Source: Capitella teleta (Eukaryota > Annelida > Polychaeta > Capitellidae). Taken from it: a stretch of 64,000 nucleotides of DNA. The translations under genes and the position numbers were made by a program. The stretch covers positions 26,385 to 90,384 of the forward strand of contig KB309474.1 of NCBI GenBank assembly GCA_000328365.1, read 5' to 3'. The notes under the pieces are model-generated. The model had not been told where the DNA came from and made no database searches. It saw nothing but the letters and a program-made list of their open reading frames with translations. The stretch's first letter is position 1. Each line of letters opens with the position of its first letter. Of this stretch, positions 22,901-34,800 are shown one piece after another.

Positions 22901-23923
22901 ACTTCTTTTGTGAGAATGGTGACAAGGTCTCATTCTGCCTTTCCTCATGTTCCCTATGATCGATAACCGTACCAGGGCATTTGCAACGGGAATAACACCA
23001 TATTATCGCCCAGTATTTCATAATTCCCTTTAGGGTTGAATTCAGTCGGATATGGGTTATGACGTCATCGTACATTGATTTCCTCTGAACTGTTGACTGG
23101 AGATAATTGTTCTGTTTTGTTGTTTAATGCGTCGATACTTACGTACTGAGAAGGAGGAGTCAGTTCGACCCCAACATAATCACCGCCGACTGCCATCGGT
23201 TATGGAACTCCAGACTGCGCAGGCGCGTGGAGCTTATCTCCCTCATTGGACTGGGAATGGGTTCTGGGTGACTCTCTATGCGCATCCATGTCACATATCT
23301 ATTGGTTTCTCGGGACAGATGCAATTATAGTTACAGAGTTCAATAACCTTCCGTTCAATAAGTGTACATGTACGCTTTGCAGTACTCGCAAATCCATACA
23401 TTCAACAAGTCGCTGTCTTTACGACACATGACACATGAGATATCATTTCCGAATCAGAAATATTCCCTGTGCAAAGGAGTACTTCTGCCTCCATAATGTT
23501 TCCATACTTGCGCGGGTCGCGAATCCAATGAGGGAGATAGTAATTTAATTTCCCTATATACATTAAACATACATAAGAATGGAAAATGAAATTAAATATA
23601 TACAAAAATGGAGATTAAATACAAATAATAAACGTTCTCATTTATGTACAATGTATAATGAATTAATGTAAAATTTGTGGGAGACCAGGCAAAGGATCCA
23701 CGTGGGATCCGTTGTCGCACTGGCCACCCGGCAATGCAGGATTGCAATTTTCCCTTCCGTGCGACGCTAGTTATCTGCAGGCCTCTTTATTACATAATAT
23801 CTGGAGTGCTAATATATTAAACTATTTTATACGTATATATTTATATATATTTTTTTTTTTTTTTTTTAAACAACTCTTTGTATCGCTTTATTGTATTGTT
23901 TTACATCTCTCACTGAAATTTTG

Positions 23924-23949
23924 AGGTCAAAGGTCGAAGGTCAAGGTCA
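23924..23949 (+). promoter_or_regulatory. Tandem array of four nuclear-receptor half-sites
   Basis: AGGTCA at 23924, AGGTCG at 23931, AGGTCA at 23938 and AGGTCA at 23944 form DR1, DR1 and DR0 spacings in a row. DR1 is the classic RXR/HNF4-type element. It may instead be a short tandem repeat of AGGTCAA. Confidence 0.35.
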
Positions 23950-24870
23950 CGGTGAAATCCTGAAGTTTCAAACGGGATCGGCCCTGGCTCATTCATTATT
24001 TGAGCAACGGCTTTGTAGTTTACACTAAACGATTCAGTGTAACACGATGTGCAACAAAACATATCGCAATAACGGCGCTGGGATGCACCGTTCTTGCGTA
24101 ATATTGCATAATAGTAATAACGATTTACTCAAAGGCCGATATCTCGGTTGTTATGCCAGCTGTAGCATTGAAATTAACATAATATACTCTTCGTATACAC
24201 ATCCTACTAAATACGGAGTTGTGATTAATTAGCTCAAAGTTCAAGATCATTCATGTTTGGTAATTAACGCAATTAATTGCATAAATTATTGTTTATTTTG
24301 ACATTTTTGAATTTTAATCCTTTTCTTAGCAGAGTAATGCGCTGTTGGTTTCTCGAATGAAATTATATTTGTTTTTGTTTAATCGAAACCTATTTTAAGA
24401 CGACACTTGCATGACCATTTCGGCATCATTTCTCAACTGTTTTATATACTTTTTTTACGTTTATTTTTTTTTTTCTGGACTATTTGCTTTCCTCCTTGGA
24501 ATTCTGAATCCCAAAAAAATCTATCCAACAGGCTGCGCCTGACTTCTTTTTCTATTCCTCACTTGTTGATACCGATATTTATATATTCTTCCTATATGTA
24601 ATATATCGTTGCCGTATTAATAATTTATGTTCATTTGTATTGTCAACATCCCTTTACGCTCATCACGAAATTCCGAGACAAACAACCCCGAGATTTAAGA
24701 AATCCGCGCTCGATTGTGGTGATTATGTTTAAGAACATCTTCAATTCTTCAATTCGTCGGTGCGGGATCTGGACACCGAATTCACAATGGAGCAACAGGT
24801 GAGTGCAATCAGCGGCCTATTTCTATCTTAGACGACTATCAAAGATACTCAGTCACATATACAAAACAGC

Positions 24871-25449
24871 ATGTATGGAGGCAGTGCCATCAACTGTGAT
24901 CACTCGCATTCACAATCACAATGCTGTACTGGCAACGAGAAGTACACCCACCGCCTCCAACTGATTCAGAAGAATGCTGCGAGACTGGTAGCACGTTCAT
25001 TTGGTCGGCAACACACATCAGCCGTGTTGCGTGGTCTTCACTGGCTCCCTGTCAGGAAGCGGATTGATTGTAAGATATTGGTCATAATGCATAAAGCCAT
25101 CCGTTGCCATAACGCCCCCAGTGCATCAGAGAACTTCAGCGCGAGCACGTCCCGACCAGAACTCAATCGTGGATTACTGACAGTGCCATTAGTGAAAAGC
25201 AAAAATAAACCGACGATGCACGCTCCGGTTCTATGCAGCAACATTGAACCGAAACATATCCGATTTATTACATTTACAAGTGCTTCGATTGAAAATATTG
25301 ATTTATATAATTCGATAATTCGAGCAGAAACCGACCAATCAGAAGACTGTCCCTGCATCCATCCTTGCAACCGTCACTTTACTCCTGCAGAGCCTTGTGG
25401 CAACGAAGGAAGTTCTGGCTCGAGAACTAAAAATACGTATGAAGTTTGA
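24871..25449 (+). mobile_element. LINE fragment (CR1/L2-like reverse transcriptase C-terminal end)
   Basis: The frame contains LQLIQKNAARLVARSFG and VLRGLHWLPVRKRIDCKIL, the standard end of CR1/L2-group LINE reverse transcriptases. A weakly conserved LNRGLLTVPLVKSK block follows, similar to the segment just before the LINE stop codon. Only the C-terminal part is present. The frame is open for 192 codons, but the part after about 25230 has no LINE similarity I can recognise. The copy is a 5'-truncated relic. Confidence 0.75.
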
Positions 25450-25816
25450 CTTTCTTAAATGTACACTATTACATTATACAGTGAGGTCCTCGTACCGTGA
25501 GACATGAGTCATGCTTCGAGGTCAAACTACATAGAATTAAAGAAATACAGATAGACCTATATGTAATATATATAGCATAAAATAAAATAATGGGCATTCG
25601 CTTGTGCTACGCATCCATAAACTTATATAAACCTGAAGTTCTGCACGTGCTTCTCGTAGGAAGTATTGCAAGTGGAGATAATGATGTATCATCGCAAAGA
25701 GCAGGTCATCCATCAATGCGAGTGGTGCAGGCAGTGTGCGGTTCGTTGGGTGATTGCCGCCAAGTATTGCGAGGGTTGCACGGCTTTGTACAGGTGAAGA
25801 GTGGTTGTCAACGATG

Positions 25817-25842
25817 GAGAGTAGAGAGTAGAGAGTAGAGAG
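25817..25842. repeat. GAGAGTA microsatellite
   Basis: About three and a half tandem copies of the 7-mer GAGAGTA. Confidence 0.8.
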
Positions 25843-25900
25843 CGTGGAGGAACACGGAGCACAGCGTTGTATGTACTGGTATATATGGTAAAGTCATCAC

Positions 25901-25920
25901 GGGAGGGGGAGGGGGAGGGG
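25901..25920 (+). repeat. G-quadruplex-capable run
   Basis: Four G runs of 3-5 bases separated by single A residues, the canonical form for a stable G-quadruplex. Confidence 0.6.
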
Positions 25921-26174
25921 CCTATAGTTCCACGGAAACCGAGCATCATCCTGAATCATCGGTTGCATAACATCTCATTGCATCCACGGGCGAAGCGTAG
26001 AAGTGTCCAGTGCTCGGACTCTAGAAGACTCAGCGTTATGATTCGTGTTTCAAAAGGAATATGAATCAAAATAACGACTTGAGAGATGTAATCTAAACTC
26101 CGTTTAGCAACAATATGTTAATGAATGAGAATTTGATGATTCGAAACATGCTTGATTTACAATTAAAATTACGG

Positions 26175-26914
26175 NNNNNNNNNNNNNNNNNNNNNNNNNN
26201 NNNNNNNNNNNNNNNNNNNNNNNNNNNNNNNNNNNNNNNNNNNNNNNNNNNNNNNNNNNNNNNNNNNNNNNNNNNNNNNNNNNNNNNNNNNNNNNNNNNN
26301 NNNNNNNNNNNNNNNNNNNNNNNNNNNNNNNNNNNNNNNNNNNNNNNNNNNNNNNNNNNNNNNNNNNNNNNNNNNNNNNNNNNNNNNNNNNNNNNNNNNN
26401 NNNNNNNNNNNNNNNNNNNNNNNNNNNNNNNNNNNNNNNNNNNNNNNNNNNNNNNNNNNNNNNNNNNNNNNNNNNNNNNNNNNNNNNNNNNNNNNNNNNN
26501 NNNNNNNNNNNNNNNNNNNNNNNNNNNNNNNNNNNNNNNNNNNNNNNNNNNNNNNNNNNNNNNNNNNNNNNNNNNNNNNNNNNNNNNNNNNNNNNNNNNN
26601 NNNNNNNNNNNNNNNNNNNNNNNNNNNNNNNNNNNNNNNNNNNNNNNNNNNNNNNNNNNNNNNNNNNNNNNNNNNNNNNNNNNNNNNNNNNNNNNNNNNN
26701 NNNNNNNNNNNNNNNNNNNNNNNNNNNNNNNNNNNNNNNNNNNNNNNNNNNNNNNNNNNNNNNNNNNNNNNNNNNNNNNNNNNNNNNNNNNNNNNNNNNN
26801 NNNNNNNNNNNNNNNNNNNNNNNNNNNNNNNNNNNNNNNNNNNNNNNNNNNNNNNNNNNNNNNNNNNNNNNNNNNNNNNNNNNNNNNNNNNNNNNNNNNN
26901 NNNNNNNNNNNNNN
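26175..26914. other. Assembly gap of 740 N
   Basis: An uninterrupted run of N. The right edge adjoins a T run and a LINE, so the break was probably caused by repeats. Any frame crossing it is an artefact. Confidence 0.99.
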
Positions 26915-26918
26915 CCGG

Positions 26919-26944
26919 TTTTTTTTTTTTTTTTTTTTTTTTTT
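26919..26944. repeat. T homopolymer at the gap edge
   Basis: A run of about 26 T directly beside the gap; it reads as poly(A) on the LINE strand. Confidence 0.8.
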
Positions 26945-27440
26945 GTCAAAGTTTTGTTGGAGTCGGTTGGTGGAGATGTCTGGGTCGATGGTGTAGCATT
27001 TTGTGTCGTCAGCAGAAAAAAAGGGGGGATTTTTGTATTCTGTGGGCAAGTGTGGTTTCATAGGCTGTCTTGGCTTGTCGTAGGGCAGCGGTGGCTTTGT
27101 TTCTGGCTGTTTAGTAGCGTTTGAGGTTTTCAGTAGTTCTGAGGTCTTTGTGTTGGTAACATGCGTCATTGTGTGAGTTTATGGCTTGTTGCGCAGGGGC
27201 TGAGAGCCATGTTGGGGGGGGGACATTTCTAGGGCGTGGTCGAGAGAGAGGCACATGTTTGGTAGTGAGCTTGGTCAAGATTTTCTGAATTTCGCTCCAT
27301 GCATGTTCTACATCACTCTGCTGTTGGGACCATTCTTTTTCAGTAGGTTCTTCGCGAAAGTTTTTCATTGCATTCGCAAAGAAGTGACGAGGATCAGAGG
27401 TGGTTTGTATGGTTGCTAGGTCGATGCACTGGCCACTTTA
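26919..27440 (-). mobile_element. LINE fragment (region between endonuclease and reverse transcriptase)
   Basis: The minus-strand translation includes HVPLSRPRPRNVPPPTWLS, then AINSHNDACYQHKDL, LKRY, and (after a stop) TARNKATAALRQAKTAYE. This is the typical basic linker preceding the reverse transcriptase in CR1/L2-like LINEs. It is interrupted by stops and abuts an A/T homopolymer and the assembly gap, so its continuation cannot be seen. Confidence 0.7.
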
Positions 27441-27781
27441 ATATTTCGCCAATGAGACCGAACCGTATTAGAGCATTCAAGGCCGATTTAGGGTAGGCTT
27501 ATGTTGCGGACCACTCCAAATAGATGCGACCACAGAAGACAGTGATGCTCTTTTATTGGTTCATTCTAAGAAATGAATAATAATGAACATACAAAAAGAA
27601 ATGACAATTATGCAACCAACCAGCTCGCTTCCTTCTTTGGTTCAAATTGACCAGTTCGTTAATTTATTCACCCTCTTCCCTTTAGTCGATCTTCTGTTGG
27701 TTTCAATGGTCGAATCATCTAGGTCTTAATTCTTAGACATCCAGGGTTTAAGGCCAGAAATCCCGAGTCCCAAAGCGTGCA

Positions 27782-27797
27782 AGGTCAGGTCAGGTCA
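27782..27797 (+). promoter_or_regulatory. Three overlapping AGGTCA half-sites
   Basis: A pentamer repeat AGGTC x3 followed by A makes three nuclear-receptor half-sites that overlap by one base; the first is preceded by A, giving an ERR/SF-1-like AAGGTCA. It may be a simple repeat. Confidence 0.3.
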
Positions 27798-30418
27798 AAA
27801 GATTGAAGTCCTTTTTTATCAGGAGGACGTGAAGCAACAAGACGTTATGAATGTCTGTGATGATTACAGCCACAATGGATTCCGCCACGAAATCATAACG
27901 TACCTCTAAGAACTTTATTCATCTGTTTATTCCCTAAATAACCTGGCGAATGCGTTATGGTCTCAGCCCTTCTTGCCCTTCAGTAGGATTGATTGCTTGC
28001 ATCATGAATCACAAACGAGCCATTGAGTGAAGCGTGAGTACAGAGGAGCGCAGTCACTATGAACTATAACGCTATCAGGCAGACCTCCGAATCACTCTGA
28101 CTTGATTGATTGCTGCATATCGAGAATCAATTATTAAAACAGGGCAACATCTCATTCATTAGTTCATCCCATTGGGTCATTAGCCCTTTTAAACTAATTG
28201 TCCAAGGGGATCGCAGAGAGGAAATAGAGTGAGCATCGATTCTGTGAGCTTTTAGCTACTACAGGTGAAAAGCCATCGTGTTCGGCTTCCCATCCGGCAA
28301 TGTTTTCATTCGAGGTGTGTTCGCAATATTCCAGTGGATCATAATAACGAAGCAATCTGATCAGAATCCAATCGCATGACTTACAGTGGCGCCGCTCCGT
28401 ATATTATTACGAAAAGGAAGATGCTACACTGTCACATGTCAGCATACAAAATGGCGGTCCCAATCAGGAAAAAGTTTAGTTACTTTAAAAAGCAAGCTGC
28501 AGGCTACATTAGGATTGCTTCCCGTTTGTAATTGCACGTAATCTCACAAGTAGCAAGTTCCTGCACACAACAACCCCATTTGGCTGTCAGCTGTTTCCTA
28601 TATCCAATAAGCCGAAACCGAAGGCATGTATCTGTCCCGTGCTGGCTCTCCATTACTGCAATCAAGTACGGGAAGCAATAACTGAATTGGCTGGAAGTTA
28701 GCCAGCGTTGCTGATCCAATTGAATCCCTCTTAAGCATATCATCCCACTTCCGGTATCCTGCTTCCCATTTCTTTGTCTTCCCCTCTCCCCTTTGTCCCT
28801 CTATCTCCAAAATCGTACCCTCCTGGTTTCTATTTAGGTCTTAGACGTGGTCCGTCTTGAGACAACAGTACGGATTTCATTTGCGCATTCTTACAAATTA
28901 CAATGCAGCAGAATTGACGAATGCTACGTCAATCGATCAGGTGGGTGGGTGGTTTACACGAATTGAGTTTGATGTTTTTATTTGGCGTAATATGTATACT
29001 CTATAATTATATTAATCCGCCATTCCATTTAGTCGCTGAATAACTATAACATATTAGTATCCAAATATTATCCTTCAATTACCACGCTTCGCTTGATGTA
29101 AAAATAAATTCACTTTCCTTGCTTGCATGACCCATAGGGGCATACCTGGTCTGATAACTTCTGTTCATTCGGTACTCGATCCTGATTGGCTGTTGTACAA
29201 GTCTTGAAACCACCAAGTTCAACACAATCGCCCATTCTCTTCCAGATCTATTTATTAGTGCAAAAATCTTGAAATCGTTAACAGTTTAAGCAGCGTTTAA
29301 CACCGTTTATCGCTCACCCGGCCTCGCAAGTATACCACAGAAGAAAGTTTATCGCCACCGATACAAGTAAGTTGAAGTAACAACAAACTCGTCAACCTAA
29401 AAACCGTTGAAGGTGACACTAATTGACTGAAAGTTACGCATATTTGCGAGTACTTTACTCGTAAGTTGAGCACGTTTGCGAGCGCTAAGGAAGATCTCCG
29501 GTGCCCTGTCACAGCCAATAACACCAATGGGTCTGAGAAATGCAATCTCCAGGGCAGTCTTTGTGCAATGACCAGCTTCAGTTCGAATATCCACGAATAG
29601 AACTCCTCAAAATCGTAATAGTCATAGTCATAACTCATTGCCAAATGTATAGCTTCTCCAATGACTGAATTCTTACTCACTCCCGCTGAACAAGATGATG
29701 GACTGTGCGGAATTCAATCCTGGAGGCACCGGTGTCCAGGGATGCTTAGCACCGCACCCCGCTGCTAACAAGTTAGTGCCACAGGCTGGACTTGATTATA
29801 TGTAACCTTTGACCTGTGCACTAAGGTCATGAATCAATCTTCCACGCAGGTCATATTAACAAATCTCTGATACTCATGAAATAATGCTCCTTTGCCCGCC
29901 TCTTCTCCCTCTCCCAATCGTACAACGTAAATAATCTTGATTATGCCTGAATGCGTGTTTAATTCCTGAGGGTCGGGCTTCCGCCAACTGTTCTGCCTTC
30001 CCTGCCTGTTGCCCTCTGCCTTCCCTGCATGTTGCCCTCCGAGCCTCTTGAACAGCTGTCCAAATGAGCAGTTTATCGGCCTCCAGGTGTACTTGTTTGT
30101 ATGTTCGTGTCTTTTGCTGTGTTTTATGATGCCAACCTTTCTACTGTTTATGTCTGCTGCATCTCGAGCACTTTTCACTCTTGTTGTTGTCTAACTTTAT
30201 TTATAATTACTGCTACGAACAGCTCTTTCATTCCTTTGTGCGTTAAGGTCAAACTTAGCTGCAATGTGTTAACACGTGGCTGACCCAGTATCGTTGGAGG
30301 AACGACAGTCCTGATAATACTGCCATGTTTGTTGTTTGACCTTGTTTCAGTTGTAAAAGTATAAAGGATTTACTACAATGCTTATAGAGGTCACGTGATT
30401 GGTCAGAATTGAAGCCAG

Positions 30419-30486
30419 ATTTAAGGGGACTTTGCCATTTTTATGCTATGAACAGCCTATAATAGTCCCCTTAAATTCTAAGCTAT
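30419..30486. repeat. 68-bp inverted-repeat unit (13-bp perfect arms)
   Basis: ATTTAAGGGGACT at 30419-30431 pairs perfectly with AGTCCCCTTAAAT at 30474-30486 across a 42-base loop. It could be a minimal MITE or a hairpin RNA; there is no obvious target duplication. Confidence 0.5.
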
Positions 30487-33400
30487 TGCGAATGGGTGCT
30501 TTAAGATTGCACAGTCATTCTAGTACTTCTATAATTGTATAGTTTATATGTTGACGCACTTTAACTCAGATATTTCATCATATTTAGCACTCATTTTCCT
30601 ATTTGTTGTCAAAAGTGAGAACCATATGATCCACTGAATAAATCATTTTTATGTATCAATAGGACACAAGATGGCCGCAATCGAGATGTTGTCACTACTC
30701 CTGTTCTACATAAACAGACTCCACGGTGTGAAATATCCCACTATTCCTTCTGCATATAACCGCAGTAATCCCTCATTGCATGCAACGTGTGCCTCGGTTG
30801 TTGTGACATGGTCGCTCTTTAGCACCATGCGCAGCCCTCCTGTGTACCCTGCATTATAGTGACTGTACCCTGGGGCAGTACAATGCTCGATTGTATCGTA
30901 TTTATGCATCTTCAATTTCCTGCTACATTTGGCACGGTAAACTTCGTTGCAGCGTACTTCATATTGGCATGCATCAGGCTGGCCAGCTGTCAAAATGATT
31001 TTGCAGCAGAAGAAACATGGAGCAAACACTTGGTTCACGAGGTTAAGAATTCTGTACAGGGTGGTCGAGAAGGAAACGTATCCCACTGGTAGCTGCACCT
31101 ATTTGCTTGCAAACGCGGGGGGGGGGGTTGCAGTGTAATTCAACATGGAGCCCTGTTATCTCATTCATCCCCCGATCAATCCCCATTGAGCTGCATGCGG
31201 AATCACAGGCCAATTGGACATGGGGAGAGTTGAGCAACCGGTCACTGTATGTCCCCAGTAGATATATATACATATACGATGCTATTGACCAAGTGTCCGT
31301 GCGCATCTCGTGTGAGGCGCCAGACCAATGCATCCGAAATGCGAATGTTTAGTCTGTTTAGCCCGCCTCATGCTATGAGGATCAGCGGCTTATGAATGGC
31401 AAATGTTCTTATTGAATGAAGCATCAGCGAGAGACGTGTAATTGAGTTCTTGAATGCAGAGGAACGGAGACAATCGGCTGCGTCCGATTTAATCACTCTG
31501 CATACTCATTGAAGGAGAATTTGGATCTTTTACCCGCGAGGCGTTATTTGGCGGGGGTTTAATCGGAGCTGAGGCGGGATTTGCTCGCCTCTTCTGTTCT
31601 TTTCAATTTCAGCGTAACACCGGAAGACATGACTCACTGAAGGTAAGGGCGATGGTGTGGGTGGATTGAGGACATTTTGAATTGCAGAATGCTAAAAATT
31701 GTGTTGATGGTTTCGTAGTATTGAGGGGGCTGCAAATCCACAAAAGCACCATTCCCATATAGCAGAATGCATCATACAATAGATTTTGTATTGGCATTCG
31801 ATTTCTTTATCAATTCTTTGAGATTATTCATTTTGATAAAGGAACTCACTTTGGTGCTATACTTCATAAGTTTAAAACGAAGTCAATTAACAACCTCAAG
31901 TGCCATTTATAACCACAAGTTACGCTGAAATCTATGCAATATGCAAACTCCACCCTCCTTACATAATTATTCTCACCACTCACTAAGTCCCAGACGCTAC
32001 TCACACAGCGTTCATATACGTAGCAGCACATGTCGATCGTCAATCTAAACAATCAACTTGCCTCCTCGTCTCCTGCTTTCAACGCTCAGCATAACTCACC
32101 ATCGTGCCATAACCACCAGAGACATCTGAACACTACAACATGCGCAGCACTTTGTATTTTGAAGTTTTTAAAAAATTCCCAAGAATCTCCCGAATCACCT
32201 TCTCTGACATTGGCAGCAAATATTTGTAAATACTGCGCTGGTACTTTGTCTATTTTACCGGCTTCAAGTGCGAGCATCCGCGTCGTTTGTATCGCTCTTT
32301 AAAAATGGAATACTTATAAAAGCATTCGTGTTTTTTTATTCTGCATTAATTTAATATATCTTTTGAAATGTATAGCCATTGTACCACCTGATGTCACATC
32401 GAAAGCACATTCGTGTGACACTTGGCTTTAATTGATACTGATCTGGAGCATAATTGACAGATTCTTTGAGATGCACCTTATTAATTAAGGAATGATTCTA
32501 TGAATTTAATCTAAAGTCAATCCACGGCTCTTATTATATTTGAGGCAATTGAATTTGGATCTATTTTCTTCAGCAGTGGATTAATGCATATTGGACAAAG
32601 CACGACATCAGTGAATGAGTACAAACCCACGTGATTCTCATCAGCCAATCAGAGGCTGAGGTCAAGGTCACATAACTCATCCGCGTCTGATATCGACATT
32701 GAACGCATGGCATGAAGATCAGTTGAAACCTCACCTCAATAAAAAGTAATACTATTAAACATCAGATTGTTTATTTATTATTAAACACGGTTCAGTGGAG
32801 CAAAAACACCCAAGTTGTACAAGCGACACGACGATGCACGCACAAACAACAGCAAACGATTGGGGTTAGTAAGAAGTAGTTCTTAGGAGTCGTCGCGATT
32901 GGTGTGGATGATTCACCGCGATAAACGAGCGATTCAACTTCGGGGGAAGATGGCCTTCTGGAAGAGAGAAACTCTTAAATCTTTAGGGTTATTTCAGTAT
33001 TACGCGGTTCATTTGTTAAGCAGCGTGGTATTCATACAGAGAGAAACATACAGATTAAGTTGGAGAGTTTCCGTTTGGTGAAGGGCAATTCGCAAGTAGT
33101 GGGAACCAAGGTTGCTTCGCAAATGAACACTGAGTTGAGTTTGTCAGCAAATCACCCTGAATTGATGGATGGAGAGTGTGAGGGTATGATGGCCTCTGAT
33201 GGAAGTGATGGAAGCTGTGGCTGAATGCTTTGGCAGCCAATTATGAATGCAACTCAACGAGCAAATGAAACAGCTGGCCGTTTTCGTTTGCTGCTATGCG
33301 CTTGTTGCTCTCTCGTGAACTTTTGTGACGTCATTCCGCGAAAGAGTCGGTTCTTATGTGTATTGGATAATTGTTTAGAACTTCAGATATCAGTGTCTAC

Positions 33401-34788
33401 ATGTTTTTGTTCTTGTAATCAATAAAGTTTTTGCATTCCACATTCCGTTAACATTTCTCGCAGTCGTATTGTGCTAATAATCGCCGTGATGCTCACATCG
33501 ATCGAAACCTTGCTCAGTTGGATCGTTCCCTTTACAGGCTCACCTATTAATTATGCACGTCTATGTCACTCACTTCTGTGACACCCCATAATTAGGCTGA
33601 TTGGCAGGTTTCAATTAGGTCATGCTAAGACTGCCCTGGATAATATTGCGGTATTTACTGCAACGAGGCTGCCCGGTCACATGCCAATACCACACTCTTG
33701 ATATCATAGTGTATGATTTAACCACGAATTAAGGAAACTTACCTCGGATCTCCAAAACTGCATGGACAAAATGAGGTGGACAAAGAGAGCAACAGAATGG
33801 GCATAATGAATACCAGGTATTCGGGATGAAATCCCTGGTAGAAATAATCTTCAGAATCTGACAGAAGACAAAGACATTGTAACTGCAAGCAATGGCATGA
33901 GACTACCTAAGTCTGTCTCAACGTACAATACCCACTACAATTAGTTTACAAATGCACCAGATTACGTAATAGTTAATAGCAATCCACGCCATTCATGCAG
34001 AAGGCACTCAGTCTCACCTGAAAGTACGCCTCTTAGATAAAACAATCAAAGCTTATTGCAAGTGTGCAATTGCTAATCTAATCTCGCAGACCAAACACTG
34101 ATCCTCTTTGGTGGGATGTTTACCTGCGAATTGATCGTTATTTCCACGTTTTCACTTCTTCTTCTCCTCTTGCATCACCTTCTTGTTTACTTATGCAGCA
34201 ATATATATCCCAGCTGAGTTTCTCTGTTTGTTATATAACATGAGTTTAGAGTATACAATGGGGGTTATGCAGCATGTGTTAGTGTTATGTTTTATCCGGA
34301 TGATTGCATGGCCGTGAGAGAAATGCTGCAAATGTTGATCAAGGGTTAATTATTCCCAGGGGTTTCACTGGGGTAGAATTAAACTAATCGTTGCTTCCCA
34401 ATTTTCCACAATGCAGTCTGTGGGGTATCAATGAAGCGAGGTGCTAAAGGGAAAATGTTCTCCTATTTACGGAACATTCGACTTTATTCATTGGATGATA
34501 AATGTGGTGTTGGGAGAGAGGGAAGTGGTGTGGACGGGGAAGAAGGAAAGTAACAATGGGAAAAGGGGAATGGAAACTAATTCACAAATTGTCTTTATTG
34601 GTGAACTCCGAATATCTTGGTATGAATTGGTGAGACCGTTGACCGGCCGCTGTGCAGTCGACTGCCTGGATTTGGTCTCAGCCGCAGAGTCTCTGCAGAT
34701 ATTCGCTCTTTAATAATTCTATCATGGAAAGGAACAGGTTTATCTTCAGTCTACCAGTCAGTCTTCAGATAACAAACGAGGAAGTCAG

Positions 34789-34800
34789 CGCGCATGCGCA
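34789..34800. promoter_or_regulatory. Isolated NRF-1 consensus site (CGCGCATGCGCA)
   Basis: A perfect match to YGCGCAYGCGCR, but no coding exon was found nearby on either strand, so its promoter role is unproven. Confidence 0.3.

Larger units (their letters stand above)
15585..24870. other. Gene-poor region
   Basis: No confident gene in 9.3 kb. It contains two RFX X-box-like sites (16132-16145, 16430-16443), A-rich and homopolymer runs, a weak candidate first exon with NRF-1-like sites (19594-19950), and a tandem nuclear-receptor half-site array (23924-23949). Short frames elsewhere have no recognisable content. Confidence 0.5.
25450..26174. other. Non-coding DNA before the gap
   Basis: Contains an AGAGAGT microsatellite (25817-25842) and a G-quadruplex-like run (25901-25920). 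No gene is supported. Confidence 0.5.

Noticed and set aside
24787-24798. ATG GAG CAA CAG followed by a donor (GTGAGT)
   Set aside because: A perfect-looking start and donor, but only four codons and no partner exon; it immediately precedes a LINE relic.
26093-27169. Long frames crossing the N run
   Set aside because: They are open only because N codons are not stops.
28452-28533. 26-codon ATG frame starting MAVPIRKKFS
   Set aside because: Too short and without any context that separates it from chance.
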